DNA from: an uncultured Dehalococcoidia bacterium
GTDB lineage: Bacteria; Chloroflexota; Dehalococcoidia; Lucifugimonadales; UBA3495
Direction: 5' to 3'
DNA length: 64,000 nucleotides
Assembly (NCBI GenBank): GCA_951813535.1
Contig: OX638345.1
Span: 1,981,158-2,045,157 of the forward strand
Part shown: one piece after another, positions 44,855 through 52,295 of the stretch
How the letters are laid out: every line of letters begins with the position of its first letter
How positions within the stretch are numbered: position 1 is the first letter of the stretch
The notes under the pieces: generated by a model
Database searches by the model: none
What the model was told of the DNA's origin: nothing
The model's input: the letters and a program-made list of their open reading frames with translations, nothing else
Made by a program: the position numbers and the translations under genes

Positions 44855-44912
44855 AACTTGGTGACAACCACTTTGGCAGGACTTCAGCCGGACGCAGGCT
44901 GAAGTCCTTTTT
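44803..44912 (+). promoter_or_regulatory. Transcription attenuator of aroF/G (pause hairpin, antiterminator region, terminator)
   Basis: Segment 1 TTACGCT (44803-44809) overlaps leader codons 18-20 and pairs with AGCGTAA (44825-44831); CCG/CGG extends this pause stem. Between codon 30 and the terminator, GGGAAGCCC (44841 on) could pair with GGACTTC and CC of the terminator's left arm, with one mismatch and a bulge, as a possible antiterminator. A ribosome stalled on codons 19-21 would cover segment 1. The antiterminator pairing is my reading and is weaker than the other two stems. Confidence 0.6.
44879..44912 (+). terminator. Intrinsic terminator of the attenuator
   Basis: GGACTTCAGCC (44879-44889), 7-base loop, GGCTGAAGTCC (44897-44907), then TTTTT (44908-44912). 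An 11-bp perfect stem located 50 bases before the DAHP synthase start, so it ends transcription within the leader. Confidence 0.9.
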
Positions 44913-44962
44913 GTTGGCAACGTCAGCCCCTTGCATCCGGTACCCGTCAGGAGGACAAACAG

Positions 44963-46036
44963 ATGGCAATCTCACCGGCAAAAGACGTGAACGTGATGAG
45001 TAACAACGCGCTGATCAGGCCGTCCGAATTGGAAGCTCGCATTCCCCTTACCGCGAAAGCCGAGGAGGTGGTGCTCGACAGCCGCCGCCAACTCGAAGCC
45101 GTGCTGGACGGTGAAGACGAGCGCTTCGCGGTTATCGTGGGCCCCTGCTCCATTCACGACCAGTCGGGCGCAATCGACTACGCGGCGCGTCTCAAGCCTC
45201 TCGCCGACCGGCTCAGCGACCGCATCATGATCGTGATGCGCGTGTACTTCGAGAAGCCGCGCACCACCGTCGGTTGGAAGGGCCTTATCTACGACCCCAA
45301 TCTCAACGACACCTACCAGATCGAGGACGGCCTCCACCGCGCCCGCCAACTCCTGCTGGAGATCGCGGAAACCGGCCTGAGCTCCGCCACCGAATTCCTC
45401 GACCCGATTGTGCCCCAGTACGTTGCAGACCTTGTGACCTGGGCTGCCATCGGCGCGCGCACCACTGAGAGCCAGATCCACCGCCAGATGGCGTCCGGCC
45501 TGTCGATGCCCGTCGGCTTCAAGAACGGCACCGACGGAGACCCCCAGACTGCCGTCGACGCCCTCGTCGCCGCCCGCACCCCCCAGGCGTTCCTCGGCAT
45601 CGACCACGATGGTCAGGCCTCCATCGTCGAAACCGCCGGCAACCGCAACTGCCACCTGGTGATGCGCGGCGGACGCAGCGGCACCAACTTCGACGCCCGT
45701 TCCATCTCTGCTGCCGCGGATGCTCTGCGTAAGTCCGGCGCTCCTTCCCCCATCGTTGTGGATTGCAGCCATGGCAATTCCAACAAGGATCACACCCGAC
45801 AGCACATCGCCTTCCGCGACGTTTTGCAGCAGCGGTTGGCCGGCAACTCCGATCTCATCGGGGTCATGCTTGAAAGCAACATCCACCCGGGCGCCCAGAA
45901 GCTCGGCGCGGACCCTTCCGAGCTGGAGTACGGCATCTCCATCACTGACTCCTGCATCGGCTGGGATGAGACTGTCGACTTGCTCGAATGGGCCTACGAG
46001 GCCATCGGCAGCGAGGCGGCGGTTCCGGCGGATTAG
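44963..46036 (+). CDS. aroG: 3-deoxy-7-phosphoheptulonate (DAHP) synthase, class I
   Basis: A 357-residue AroF/G/H-type DAHP synthase joining PEP and erythrose 4-phosphate, the entry to the shikimate pathway. Marks: VIVGPCSIHD, MRVYFEKPRTTVGWKGLIYDP, SSATEFLDPIVPQY, GARTTESQ, GFKNGTDG and VDCSHGNSNKDH. The length and N-terminal extension are those of the type I-alpha enzymes that are inhibited by Phe, Tyr or Trp. AGGAGG lies 8 bases before the ATG. The leader attenuator controls it; which of the three E. coli isozymes it matches cannot be told, though the Tyr-rich leader hints at Tyr control. Confidence 0.95.
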   Translation: MAISPAKDVNVMSNNALIRPSELEARIPLTAKAEEVVLDSRRQLEAVLDGEDERFAVIVGPCSIHDQSGAIDYAARLKPLADRLSDRIMIVMRVYFEKPRTTVGWKGLIYDPNLNDTYQIEDGLHRARQLLLEIAETGLSSATEFLDPIVPQYVADLVTWAAIGARTTESQIHRQMASGLSMPVGFKNGTDGDPQTAVDALVAARTPQAFLGIDHDGQASIVETAGNRNCHLVMRGGRSGTNFDARSISAAADALRKSGAPSPIVVDCSHGNSNKDHTRQHIAFRDVLQQRLAGNSDLIGVMLESNIHPGAQKLGADPSELEYGISITDSCIGWDETVDLLEWAYEAIGSEAAVPAD

Positions 46037-46065
46037 CTCCGCGATATCCATATCCGTACGAGCCC

Positions 46066-46095
46066 AGGAGGGGCGAACGCCAGTTCGCCCCTCCT
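46066..46095 (+). terminator. 13-bp perfect hairpin after DAHP synthase
   Basis: AGGAGGGGCGAAC (46066-46078), loop GCCA, GTTCGCCCCTCCT (46083-46095), 29 bases after the stop. No U-run follows. Member of the recurring hairpin set. Confidence 0.6.
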
Positions 46096-46138
46096 CCGAG
46101 TCCGGCCCGTCTTGGAGCCATTCGACGGGCATTCACCG

Positions 46139-46147
46139 TGTTATAAT
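46139..46147 (+). promoter_or_regulatory. Extended -10 promoter of the acetyltransferase gene
   Basis: TGTTATAAT is a perfect extended -10 (TGn plus TATAAT). It lies 78 bases before the acetyltransferase ATG. No good -35, as is usual for extended -10 promoters. Confidence 0.6.
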
Positions 46148-46225
46148 CCGGGTAATCCTTTGCATAAAATTTGGCCCCCGGAAAAACGGACAGTCATTAC
46201 CATTGCAGTTCTAGGAGGCCGGTAT

Positions 46226-46813
46226 ATGTTCCCAGCAATTGCCATTAACTCAGACGTTTCCCGCGAAGATGTTTCCCGTATCCGCGATTGGCTGCGCGAT
46301 CCCGAAGTGAGCTCGTTGTGGTACGGCACCGATGACTCCGACGGCCACGCCCTCCACATCGGATACGCTCCCGAATCAATCCAGGACGCCGACGAAACCG
46401 CGTGGAATCAGACGTTTAATCAGGACGAGCGACGCATTTACTCCATCTACGCCACCGACGAGGCCCACATCGGCGAAGGCCAGTTGCTGGTCGAATGGCC
46501 GCTCGAAGAAGCGCAACTCTTCATCCTGATCGGCCGCAAGGATCTTTGGCATCACCACTACGGCACCTCGGCTCTGATAACCCTCCTTGATGAGGCTTTC
46601 GACAACCTCGAGCTCCACCGCGTCTGGGTGGACGTTCCGGAGTACAACGAGCACGCGTTGCAGATGTTCCGACACCTCGGGTTTGTGCTTGAGGGTCACT
46701 TGCGCCGTACCCACCGGAAGGACGGCAACTGGTACGACTCCTTCGCCATGGGTTTGCTCTCCGACGAGTACCACCGCCGCCGCGAACGGGTCTTGGCCCA
46801 ATACACGGCGTAG
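46226..46813 (+). CDS. GNAT-family N-acetyltransferase
   Basis: A 195-residue acetyltransferase in the style of RimJ/RimL-like proteins: IGRKDLWHHHYGTSALITLLDEAFDNLELHRVWVDVPEYNEHALQMFRHLGFVLEGHLRRTHRKDGNWYDSFAMGLLSDEY. The acetyl-CoA loop is changed (HHHYGTSAL in place of RGKG-G-A). AGGAGG lies 7 bases ahead of ATG 46226. Acceptor unknown. A promoter is at 46139-46147. Confidence 0.88.
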   Translation: MFPAIAINSDVSREDVSRIRDWLRDPEVSSLWYGTDDSDGHALHIGYAPESIQDADETAWNQTFNQDERRIYSIYATDEAHIGEGQLLVEWPLEEAQLFILIGRKDLWHHHYGTSALITLLDEAFDNLELHRVWVDVPEYNEHALQMFRHLGFVLEGHLRRTHRKDGNWYDSFAMGLLSDEYHRRRERVLAQYTA

Positions 46814-46839
46814 TTAGCGTCCGAGACGGAGGAATCATC

Positions 46840-47550
46840 ATGCCGGTCATAACCATCAACGGCGTAATCGGCAGCGGCACGCTGGAAATCGGCCATCTGG
46901 TCGCCCAGAACATGGGCTTGAATTACGTCGACCGGTACATATTCTCCGAGGCGGCTCGCCTGGTCGGCTCGCCGATCAGCCGTCTGATCGAGAAAGAGCA
47001 GCGGGTGGTCCCGTTCCGCGAAAAAGTCGCCCGCTTCATGCAAACCGTTCTCGAACGCTCGGCCGTCGCCGGCGCCGGCGCCGAACCCTACTTCGGCCGC
47101 GGCATCGAAATGCTCCCCGCCGAAGCGTATACGGAGTTGGTATCCGACGCTGCTTCCTCGTCCAACGTCCACGACCGGGCGTTCATCGAGGCCACCACCT
47201 CGGTCATCAAGGAGTTGGCCGCCAGCGGCGACGTCGTCATCATCGGCCGCGGCAGCAACATGATCCTGGGCAATGCTCCCGGCGTGATCCACGTCGGACT
47301 CCTCGCCCCGATGGATGTTCGTATCGACACCATGGCCAAGCGCGAGTTGTTCTCCCCCGAGGAGGCTCGCTCCTATTCAGAAGAGCTGGAGAACGCTCGG
47401 GTAACGTTCTACCGCAAGTTCTTCCGGGCCGAAGCGAACGATCCCACCAAGTTTCACCTAATGCTCAACATCGGCCGCATCTCCCAGAGCACGGCCGCCG
47501 AGATCATCGCCCACGCCACTGAAGACATCGCGGCAGCAGTCCCCGCCTAG
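46840..47550 (+). CDS. Cytidylate kinase-like protein
   Basis: A 236-residue P-loop-like protein of the cytidylate-kinase-2 family: MPVITINGVIGSGTLEIGHLVAQNMGLNYVDRYIFSEAARLVG, then VVIIGRGSNMIL and HVGLLAP. The Walker A has Thr in place of Lys (GSGT). Catalysis may therefore be weak or different. GGAGG precedes the ATG. The rhomboid gene starts 2 bases after its stop. Confidence 0.8.
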   Translation: MPVITINGVIGSGTLEIGHLVAQNMGLNYVDRYIFSEAARLVGSPISRLIEKEQRVVPFREKVARFMQTVLERSAVAGAGAEPYFGRGIEMLPAEAYTELVSDAASSSNVHDRAFIEATTSVIKELAASGDVVIIGRGSNMILGNAPGVIHVGLLAPMDVRIDTMAKRELFSPEEARSYSEELENARVTFYRKFFRAEANDPTKFHLMLNIGRISQSTAAEIIAHATEDIAAAVPA

Positions 47551-47552
47551 CC

Positions 47553-48383
47553 GTGCTCCCCATCTCCGACGCCGGGCGGCGTCATGGCTCCTTCCCGGTC
47601 GTTAACGTTGCCCTGATCGGGCTCAATTCCCTCGTATTCCTCTACGAGATCACCCTCGGTGGGTTCGGGTTCCTCTTTGGCGGCGGCGGTCTGCCGATCT
47701 TCGTGTTCTTCCTCGAGTTCGGCTTCATACCCGCCGAACTCTCATCCGGACGCGGCTTCGAATTGTTGTCCCTCGGAGCAGGCGCCGTCAGCATTGCTTC
47801 CCCCATCGCAACTTGGGGAACGATGCTCACTTCCATGTTCATCCATGGCAGCTTGATGCATGTCATTGGCAATATGCTGTTCCTGTGGGTGTTCGGCGAC
47901 AACATTGAGGACACGTTCGGCCACGTCAAATACCTGCTGTTCTACCTGGTGGCCGGCGTGTTGGCGACCCTGTCCCACTACGCCATAGATCCGTCCTCCC
48001 AGACCCCGTTGGTCGGCGCCAGCGGCGCAATTTCCGGCGTGATGGGCGCTTATCTCCTTCTCTATCCCCGCAACCGGATCCGCACCCTGCTGATCTACTT
48101 TTTGATTACGGTAATTGAACTGCGCGCGGTCTGGCTCCTCGTCATCTGGTTCGCCCTCCAGGCCATCCAGGGGCTCCTATCGATTGGGGTGAGCCATGAG
48201 GTCTCCACCGCGTTCTTCGCTCACATCGGCGGCTTCGTGGTCGGAGTCATTGTCGGCCTGGCCGTCCGGCCGTTCCGGCGGGGTCCCGGCGGCGTTTCCC
48301 GATCCGGCGGCGGTCGTGGTCGTCGGGGAGATGACGAATACCAACGGCCGCCCCAGTACTGGCGCGGCCGTCGCATAGACTGA
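47553..48383 (+). CDS. Rhomboid-family intramembrane serine protease
   Basis: A 276-residue membrane protease with about six to seven TM segments. H103 and N107 (FIHGSLMHVIGNMLFLW), catalytic S157 in GASGAISG and H224 in FAHIGGF are all present. The C-terminal tail (about 45 residues) is Arg/Gly-rich and cytoplasmic, with an unknown role. Start GTG 47553, directly after the kinase-like gene, hence likely co-translated. Confidence 0.93.
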   Translation: MLPISDAGRRHGSFPVVNVALIGLNSLVFLYEITLGGFGFLFGGGGLPIFVFFLEFGFIPAELSSGRGFELLSLGAGAVSIASPIATWGTMLTSMFIHGSLMHVIGNMLFLWVFGDNIEDTFGHVKYLLFYLVAGVLATLSHYAIDPSSQTPLVGASGAISGVMGAYLLLYPRNRIRTLLIYFLITVIELRAVWLLVIWFALQAIQGLLSIGVSHEVSTAFFAHIGGFVVGVIVGLAVRPFRRGPGGVSRSGGGRGRRGDDEYQRPPQYWRGRRID

Positions 48384-48422
48384 TTCAAGCGCGTCGGTTT
48401 TGGCCAGTGGAGCGCTCCGCTG

Positions 48423-49310
48423 TTACGCCTCCGGATACGGGTTCAGGCCCAGCATGTCTCTGGCCTGTTGCGGCGTCGCCGGCTCTCTGCCGTTCAGCCG
48501 CGCCATGGTGACTGCCCACTCGATGTACTCGGCGTTCGACCTGGGCTCCGGGTTGTTGGGCAGGAACGGGCTGTCTTCCATGCCGACCCGTATGTGCGCG
48601 CCGGTGGCGATGGCGATCGCGCACAATGGGAAGGTTTGGCCCAGGCTGCTGTGCGCCAGCCAGGTTGCCTCCGGGTAGTGTTCCCTGATGGTGTCGGCGA
48701 TCAGCATGTAGTTGCGCGGCGAACCGACCATGTTTAAACGTCCGTCGCCCCAATGAGCCCCCGGCTCAACCAGGAAGTAGCGGGAATCCCGGATGTAGCC
48801 CTCCTGCATCAACGTGATGGCGGCGTTCACGTTTCCCACGTCGTGGACGGCCGGCTCGGGGAACGTGCCCCGCTGGTAGCAGGCGTCCAGGGTGGCCACG
48901 ATGTCCTCGAAGGAGTTCGGGCTGGTGACGGTTCGTCGTCGGCCGGTCTCCGGGTCGGGAACCCAGCGGGTGCCGGAGCCCAGGTTGAGCGAAACCATCT
49001 CCACCGGCTGCGGCGTTTCCAGCAGATACCGCGTTACCGCCTCCACAGGGACGTGCGCCTGACGCGCCGTGGTGTGGTTCAGGACCAGGTCGCACTGCGC
49101 GCGGATCATCGCGTCCGTCTGCGCGTACCAGGACGGGTCGTAGCTGATGCCTCCGTCCGGCGTCCTGGCGTGGATATGCACAATCGACGCTCCGGCTTCG
49201 TAGCACCGGATGGCCTCCTGGGCCACTTCCTCGGGCGTCAACGGTACGTTTGGGTTTTGCTCCCGACCGCGACTGCCGTTCAGACATCCTTTGATGATGA
49301 TGGTATCCAT
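48423..49310 (-). CDS. BKACE-family enzyme (beta-keto acid cleavage, DUF849)
   Basis: A 295-residue TIM barrel, Zn-dependent: IIIKGCLNGSRGREQNPNVPLTPEEVAQEAIRCYEAGASIVHIHARTPDGG, with the His pair in HIHAR, and AHIRVGMEDSPF near the end. BKACE enzymes cleave beta-keto acids with acetyl-CoA (for example 3-keto-5-aminohexanoate in lysine fermentation). The substrate here is unknown. Convergent with the rhomboid gene and divergent from the xanthine dehydrogenase-like gene. Confidence 0.9.
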   Translation of the reverse strand: MDTIIIKGCLNGSRGREQNPNVPLTPEEVAQEAIRCYEAGASIVHIHARTPDGGISYDPSWYAQTDAMIRAQCDLVLNHTTARQAHVPVEAVTRYLLETPQPVEMVSLNLGSGTRWVPDPETGRRRTVTSPNSFEDIVATLDACYQRGTFPEPAVHDVGNVNAAITLMQEGYIRDSRYFLVEPGAHWGDGRLNMVGSPRNYMLIADTIREHYPEATWLAHSSLGQTFPLCAIAIATGAHIRVGMEDSPFLPNNPEPRSNAEYIEWAVTMARLNGREPATPQQARDMLGLNPYPEA

Positions 49311-49518
49311 GCTTCCCGCCTGTTACGCGTTTGTCGTTGCGAGATGAGCGCGGCAATCGCGCCTTTGGGCCACTGTTCACCGCACATGAAGACGAGACGG
49401 GAATCGGCCCGTCCCATCGGTTTGTTTCGCTATGCTATCATACTGCCGACACTGGATTTCAGCGTTTCGCGGAAGAGTGTCTAGCTCGCAATTAACGTAC
49501 CAGCCGGAGGAGCAACTA

Positions 49519-51843
49519 ATGCTGGACTACAAGCCCAACATGGTCCTGACTAGCGACAAGGAATACAAGGTAGTCGGGACCCGCCCGGTCCGCCACGACG
49601 GCGCCGACAAAGTCACTGGCATGGCCCGCTACAGCGCCGACCTGAACCTGCCCGGCATGCTTTACGGCAAGGTTCTGCGCAGCCCTCACGCCCACGCCCG
49701 CATCAAGTCCATCGACACCAGCCGGGCCGAGGCCGCGCCCGGCGTCCGCGCTGTCATCACCGGCGCCGACATCGTGGAGCCCACCGGACGCGCCTCTGAT
49801 CTGGCGGAAGGCGCAATGGTCAACTTCAAGTTTCTGAGCAACAACATCATGGCTCAGGAAAAGGCTCTTTATAAGGGCCACGCCATCGCTGCCGTTGCCG
49901 CGGTCAACGCTCACACCGCCGAAGAGGCTCTGAACCTGATCGACGTCGAATACGAAGTGCTGCCCCCGGTCATGCACGCCCGAGAGGCCATGGCTGATGA
50001 CGCCACCCTGGTCCACGAGCGTCTCGCCGCGTTCCAAACGGCCGGCACACGCGCCGGCGGCGTATTGGATGAGGACGACGACACGCGCGGCACCAACACC
50101 GCCAACCACTTCGAGTTCCGCATGGGCGACCTCGACGCCGGTTTCGCCAGCGCTGACGTCATCGTTGAACGCAGCGTGTCCACCTCCGCAGTTCACCAGG
50201 GGTACATCGAGCCCCACAGCGGCACCGCCATGTGGCACGACGACGGCAGCCTGACCATCTACTCGAGTAGCCAGGGCCACTTCACCGTCCGTGACCACAC
50301 CGCTCGGCTGGTGGGAATTCCGGTATCCAAGGTCAAGGCCGTTCCGATGGAAATCGGCGGCGGATTCGGCGCCAAGCTCGCCGTCTATATGGAACCCCTG
50401 GCCGCCCTGTTGGCCCGCAAGGCCCACGCTCCCGTCAAGGTATCCATGAACCGCACCGAGGTCTTTGAGGCCACCGGACCAACCTCCGGCACCGAAATCT
50501 CGTGCCGGATTGGCGCGACTAACGACGGCAAGATCACCGCCGCCGAGGTGCACCTGATCTTTGAAGCCGGCGCGTTCCCCGGTTCCCCGGTCGCCGGCGC
50601 GGCCAACTGCGTGTTCTCAGCCTACGACATTCCCAACACCTTCATCGAAGGCTACGACATTGTCGTCAACCGGCCCAAGACCGCGGCCTACCGCGCCCCC
50701 GGCTCTCCGGCCGCCGCCTATTGTGTCGAGGTTGCCCTTGACGAGCTTGCCGAAAAACTGGACATCGATGCCATTGACCTGCGTCTGATCAACAGCGCCA
50801 AGGAGGGCACCCGACGTCCTACCGGCCCGTTGACCCCGAAGGTCGGGTACGTGGAAACCCTGGAAGCTACCAAGGCCCACCCGCACTACAGCGCATCCAA
50901 GGACGGCAAGAAGCGCGGTCGAGGGGTTGCCTCCGGTTTCTGGGGCAACAACACCGGGCCGGCCGCTGCCGTGGCCCTGGTCAACCCCGATGGAACCGTC
51001 ACGCTCACCGAGGGCTCGCCCGACATCGGTGGCACTCGCGCTTCCGTGGCCCAGCAACTGGCCGAGGTTCTCGGTATCGCCGTGGAGGACGTGAATCCGC
51101 AGATCGGCGACACCGACAGCATCGGTTTCACCTCCAACACCGGCGGGAGTTCCGTCACCTTCAAGACCGGCTACGCAGCCTACACCGCCGCGCAGGACGT
51201 CAAGCAGCAGATGATCGCCCGCGCCGCCCGCATCTGGGAAGTGGAGCCGGAAGACGTGCTCTATGAGGACGGCGTCCTCAAGCACCGCGCCGACGACCAG
51301 TTGCAGATGACTTTCCAGCAGCTCGCCGCGCGCCAGGTACCCACCGGCGGCCCCATCGTAGGCCGCGGCGGCGTCAACCCCGGTGGCGCCGGCCCGTGCA
51401 TCGGCGTCCACATCGTCGATGTTGAGGTTGACGAGGACACCGGCAAGGTGGAAATCGTCCGCTACACCGCCATTCAGGACGCCGGCAAGGCGATCCACCC
51501 GTCCTACGTTGAAGGCCAGATCCAGGGCGGCGCCGTCCAGGGCATCGGCTGGGCCCTGAACGAGGAGTACTACACCAACGACCGGGGGCACATGGTCAAC
51601 TCCAGCTTCCTGGACTACCGCATGCCCACCAGCCTGGACCTGCCGATGATCGACACCTGCATCGTCGAGGTTGACAACCCCAACCACCCGTACGGCGTCC
51701 GCGGCGTCGGTGAGGTGCCCATCGTTCCTCCCATGGCCGCCATCGCCAACGCCATCTACGATGCCATCGGCGTCCGCTTGACCGTCCTTCCCATGAACCC
51801 GGGCAACGTCCTGGAAGCTTTGTGGGAAAAGAACGGCTCGTAA
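49519..51843 (+). CDS. Xanthine dehydrogenase-family molybdopterin-binding (large) subunit
   Basis: A 774-residue molybdenum hydroxylase subunit: GMARYSADLNLPGMLYGKVLRSPHAHARIKSID, EPHSGTAMWHDDGSLTIYSSSQGHF, IGGGFGAKLAVYMEP, AYRAPGSPAAAYCVE and VRGVGEVPIVPPMAAIANAI (catalytic Glu in GVGE). It normally works with an iron-sulfur and a FAD subunit. Neither is adjacent here, so it must pair with subunits encoded elsewhere. GGAGGAG lies before ATG 49519. A MoaD-like carrier gene follows. Confidence 0.93.
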   Translation: MLDYKPNMVLTSDKEYKVVGTRPVRHDGADKVTGMARYSADLNLPGMLYGKVLRSPHAHARIKSIDTSRAEAAPGVRAVITGADIVEPTGRASDLAEGAMVNFKFLSNNIMAQEKALYKGHAIAAVAAVNAHTAEEALNLIDVEYEVLPPVMHAREAMADDATLVHERLAAFQTAGTRAGGVLDEDDDTRGTNTANHFEFRMGDLDAGFASADVIVERSVSTSAVHQGYIEPHSGTAMWHDDGSLTIYSSSQGHFTVRDHTARLVGIPVSKVKAVPMEIGGGFGAKLAVYMEPLAALLARKAHAPVKVSMNRTEVFEATGPTSGTEISCRIGATNDGKITAAEVHLIFEAGAFPGSPVAGAANCVFSAYDIPNTFIEGYDIVVNRPKTAAYRAPGSPAAAYCVEVALDELAEKLDIDAIDLRLINSAKEGTRRPTGPLTPKVGYVETLEATKAHPHYSASKDGKKRGRGVASGFWGNNTGPAAAVALVNPDGTVTLTEGSPDIGGTRASVAQQLAEVLGIAVEDVNPQIGDTDSIGFTSNTGGSSVTFKTGYAAYTAAQDVKQQMIARAARIWEVEPEDVLYEDGVLKHRADDQLQMTFQQLAARQVPTGGPIVGRGGVNPGGAGPCIGVHIVDVEVDEDTGKVEIVRYTAIQDAGKAIHPSYVEGQIQGGAVQGIGWALNEEYYTNDRGHMVNSSFLDYRMPTSLDLPMIDTCIVEVDNPNHPYGVRGVGEVPIVPPMAAIANAIYDAIGVRLTVLPMNPGNVLEALWEKNGS

Positions 51844-51862
51844 ATCCTGTCCGGATCGCGTG

Positions 51863-51884
51863 GGGGCGGATGGTCATTCGCCCC
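51863..51884 (+). terminator. GGGGCG...CGCCCC hairpin after the molybdopterin subunit gene
   Basis: GGGGCGGA (51863-51870), loop TGGTCA, TTCGCCCC (51877-51884), with one G-U pair, 19 bases after the stop. No U-run, so it may only slow transcription or protect the RNA end ahead of the MoaD-like gene. Confidence 0.5.
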
Positions 51885-51928
51885 TGCCGCATTCCGCCGC
51901 GACTGCTGTCAACCAAGAGGAGGTCGGA

Positions 51929-52198
51929 ATGCCTGACGTATGGATACCCGCGCCGATGCAGCGTATCACCGGCGCTCCCGACCGGGTTCAGGTCGGCGGC
52001 GCTACGGTCCGACAGGTGATCAACAACCTGGAGCAGCTTCATCCCGGCATCAAAGAACTCCTCTACGACGAGGAATTGGATGACATAACCCCTGGACTCG
52101 CCGTCATCGTTGATGGCGACGTCAGCCAGCTTGGCTTGATGGAGCGCGTCAGCGCAGACAGCGAGATGCATTTCCTCCCGGCCATTGGCGGCGGCTAG
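51929..52198 (+). CDS. MoaD/ThiS-family sulfur carrier
   Basis: An 89-residue ubiquitin-fold protein: VWIPAPMQRITGAPDRVQVGGATVRQVINNLEQLHPGIKELLYDEELDDITPGLAVIVDGD and a C-terminal GGG tail, needed for adenylation and thiocarboxylate formation. AAGAGGAGG precedes ATG 51929. Next to a molybdoenzyme gene, so molybdopterin synthesis or sulfur delivery to this enzyme is a good guess. Confidence 0.88.
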   Translation: MPDVWIPAPMQRITGAPDRVQVGGATVRQVINNLEQLHPGIKELLYDEELDDITPGLAVIVDGDVSQLGLMERVSADSEMHFLPAIGGG

Positions 52199-52219
52199 GA
52201 ACACCATCACCGGCGCAAC

Positions 52220-52257
52220 GGGGAGGGGCAACCAATCTGGCTGCCCCTCCCCTTTTA
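52220..52257 (+). terminator. Rho-independent terminator after the MoaD-like gene
   Basis: GGGGAGGGGCA (52220-52230) pairs with TGCCCCTCCCC (52242-52252), with inner CCA/TGG; TTTTATT follows. It is 21 bases after the stop. Confidence 0.9.
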
Positions 52258-52295
52258 TTGCCGATTGTCCGCCGGTTGATGACCTCGGCGCTTAC

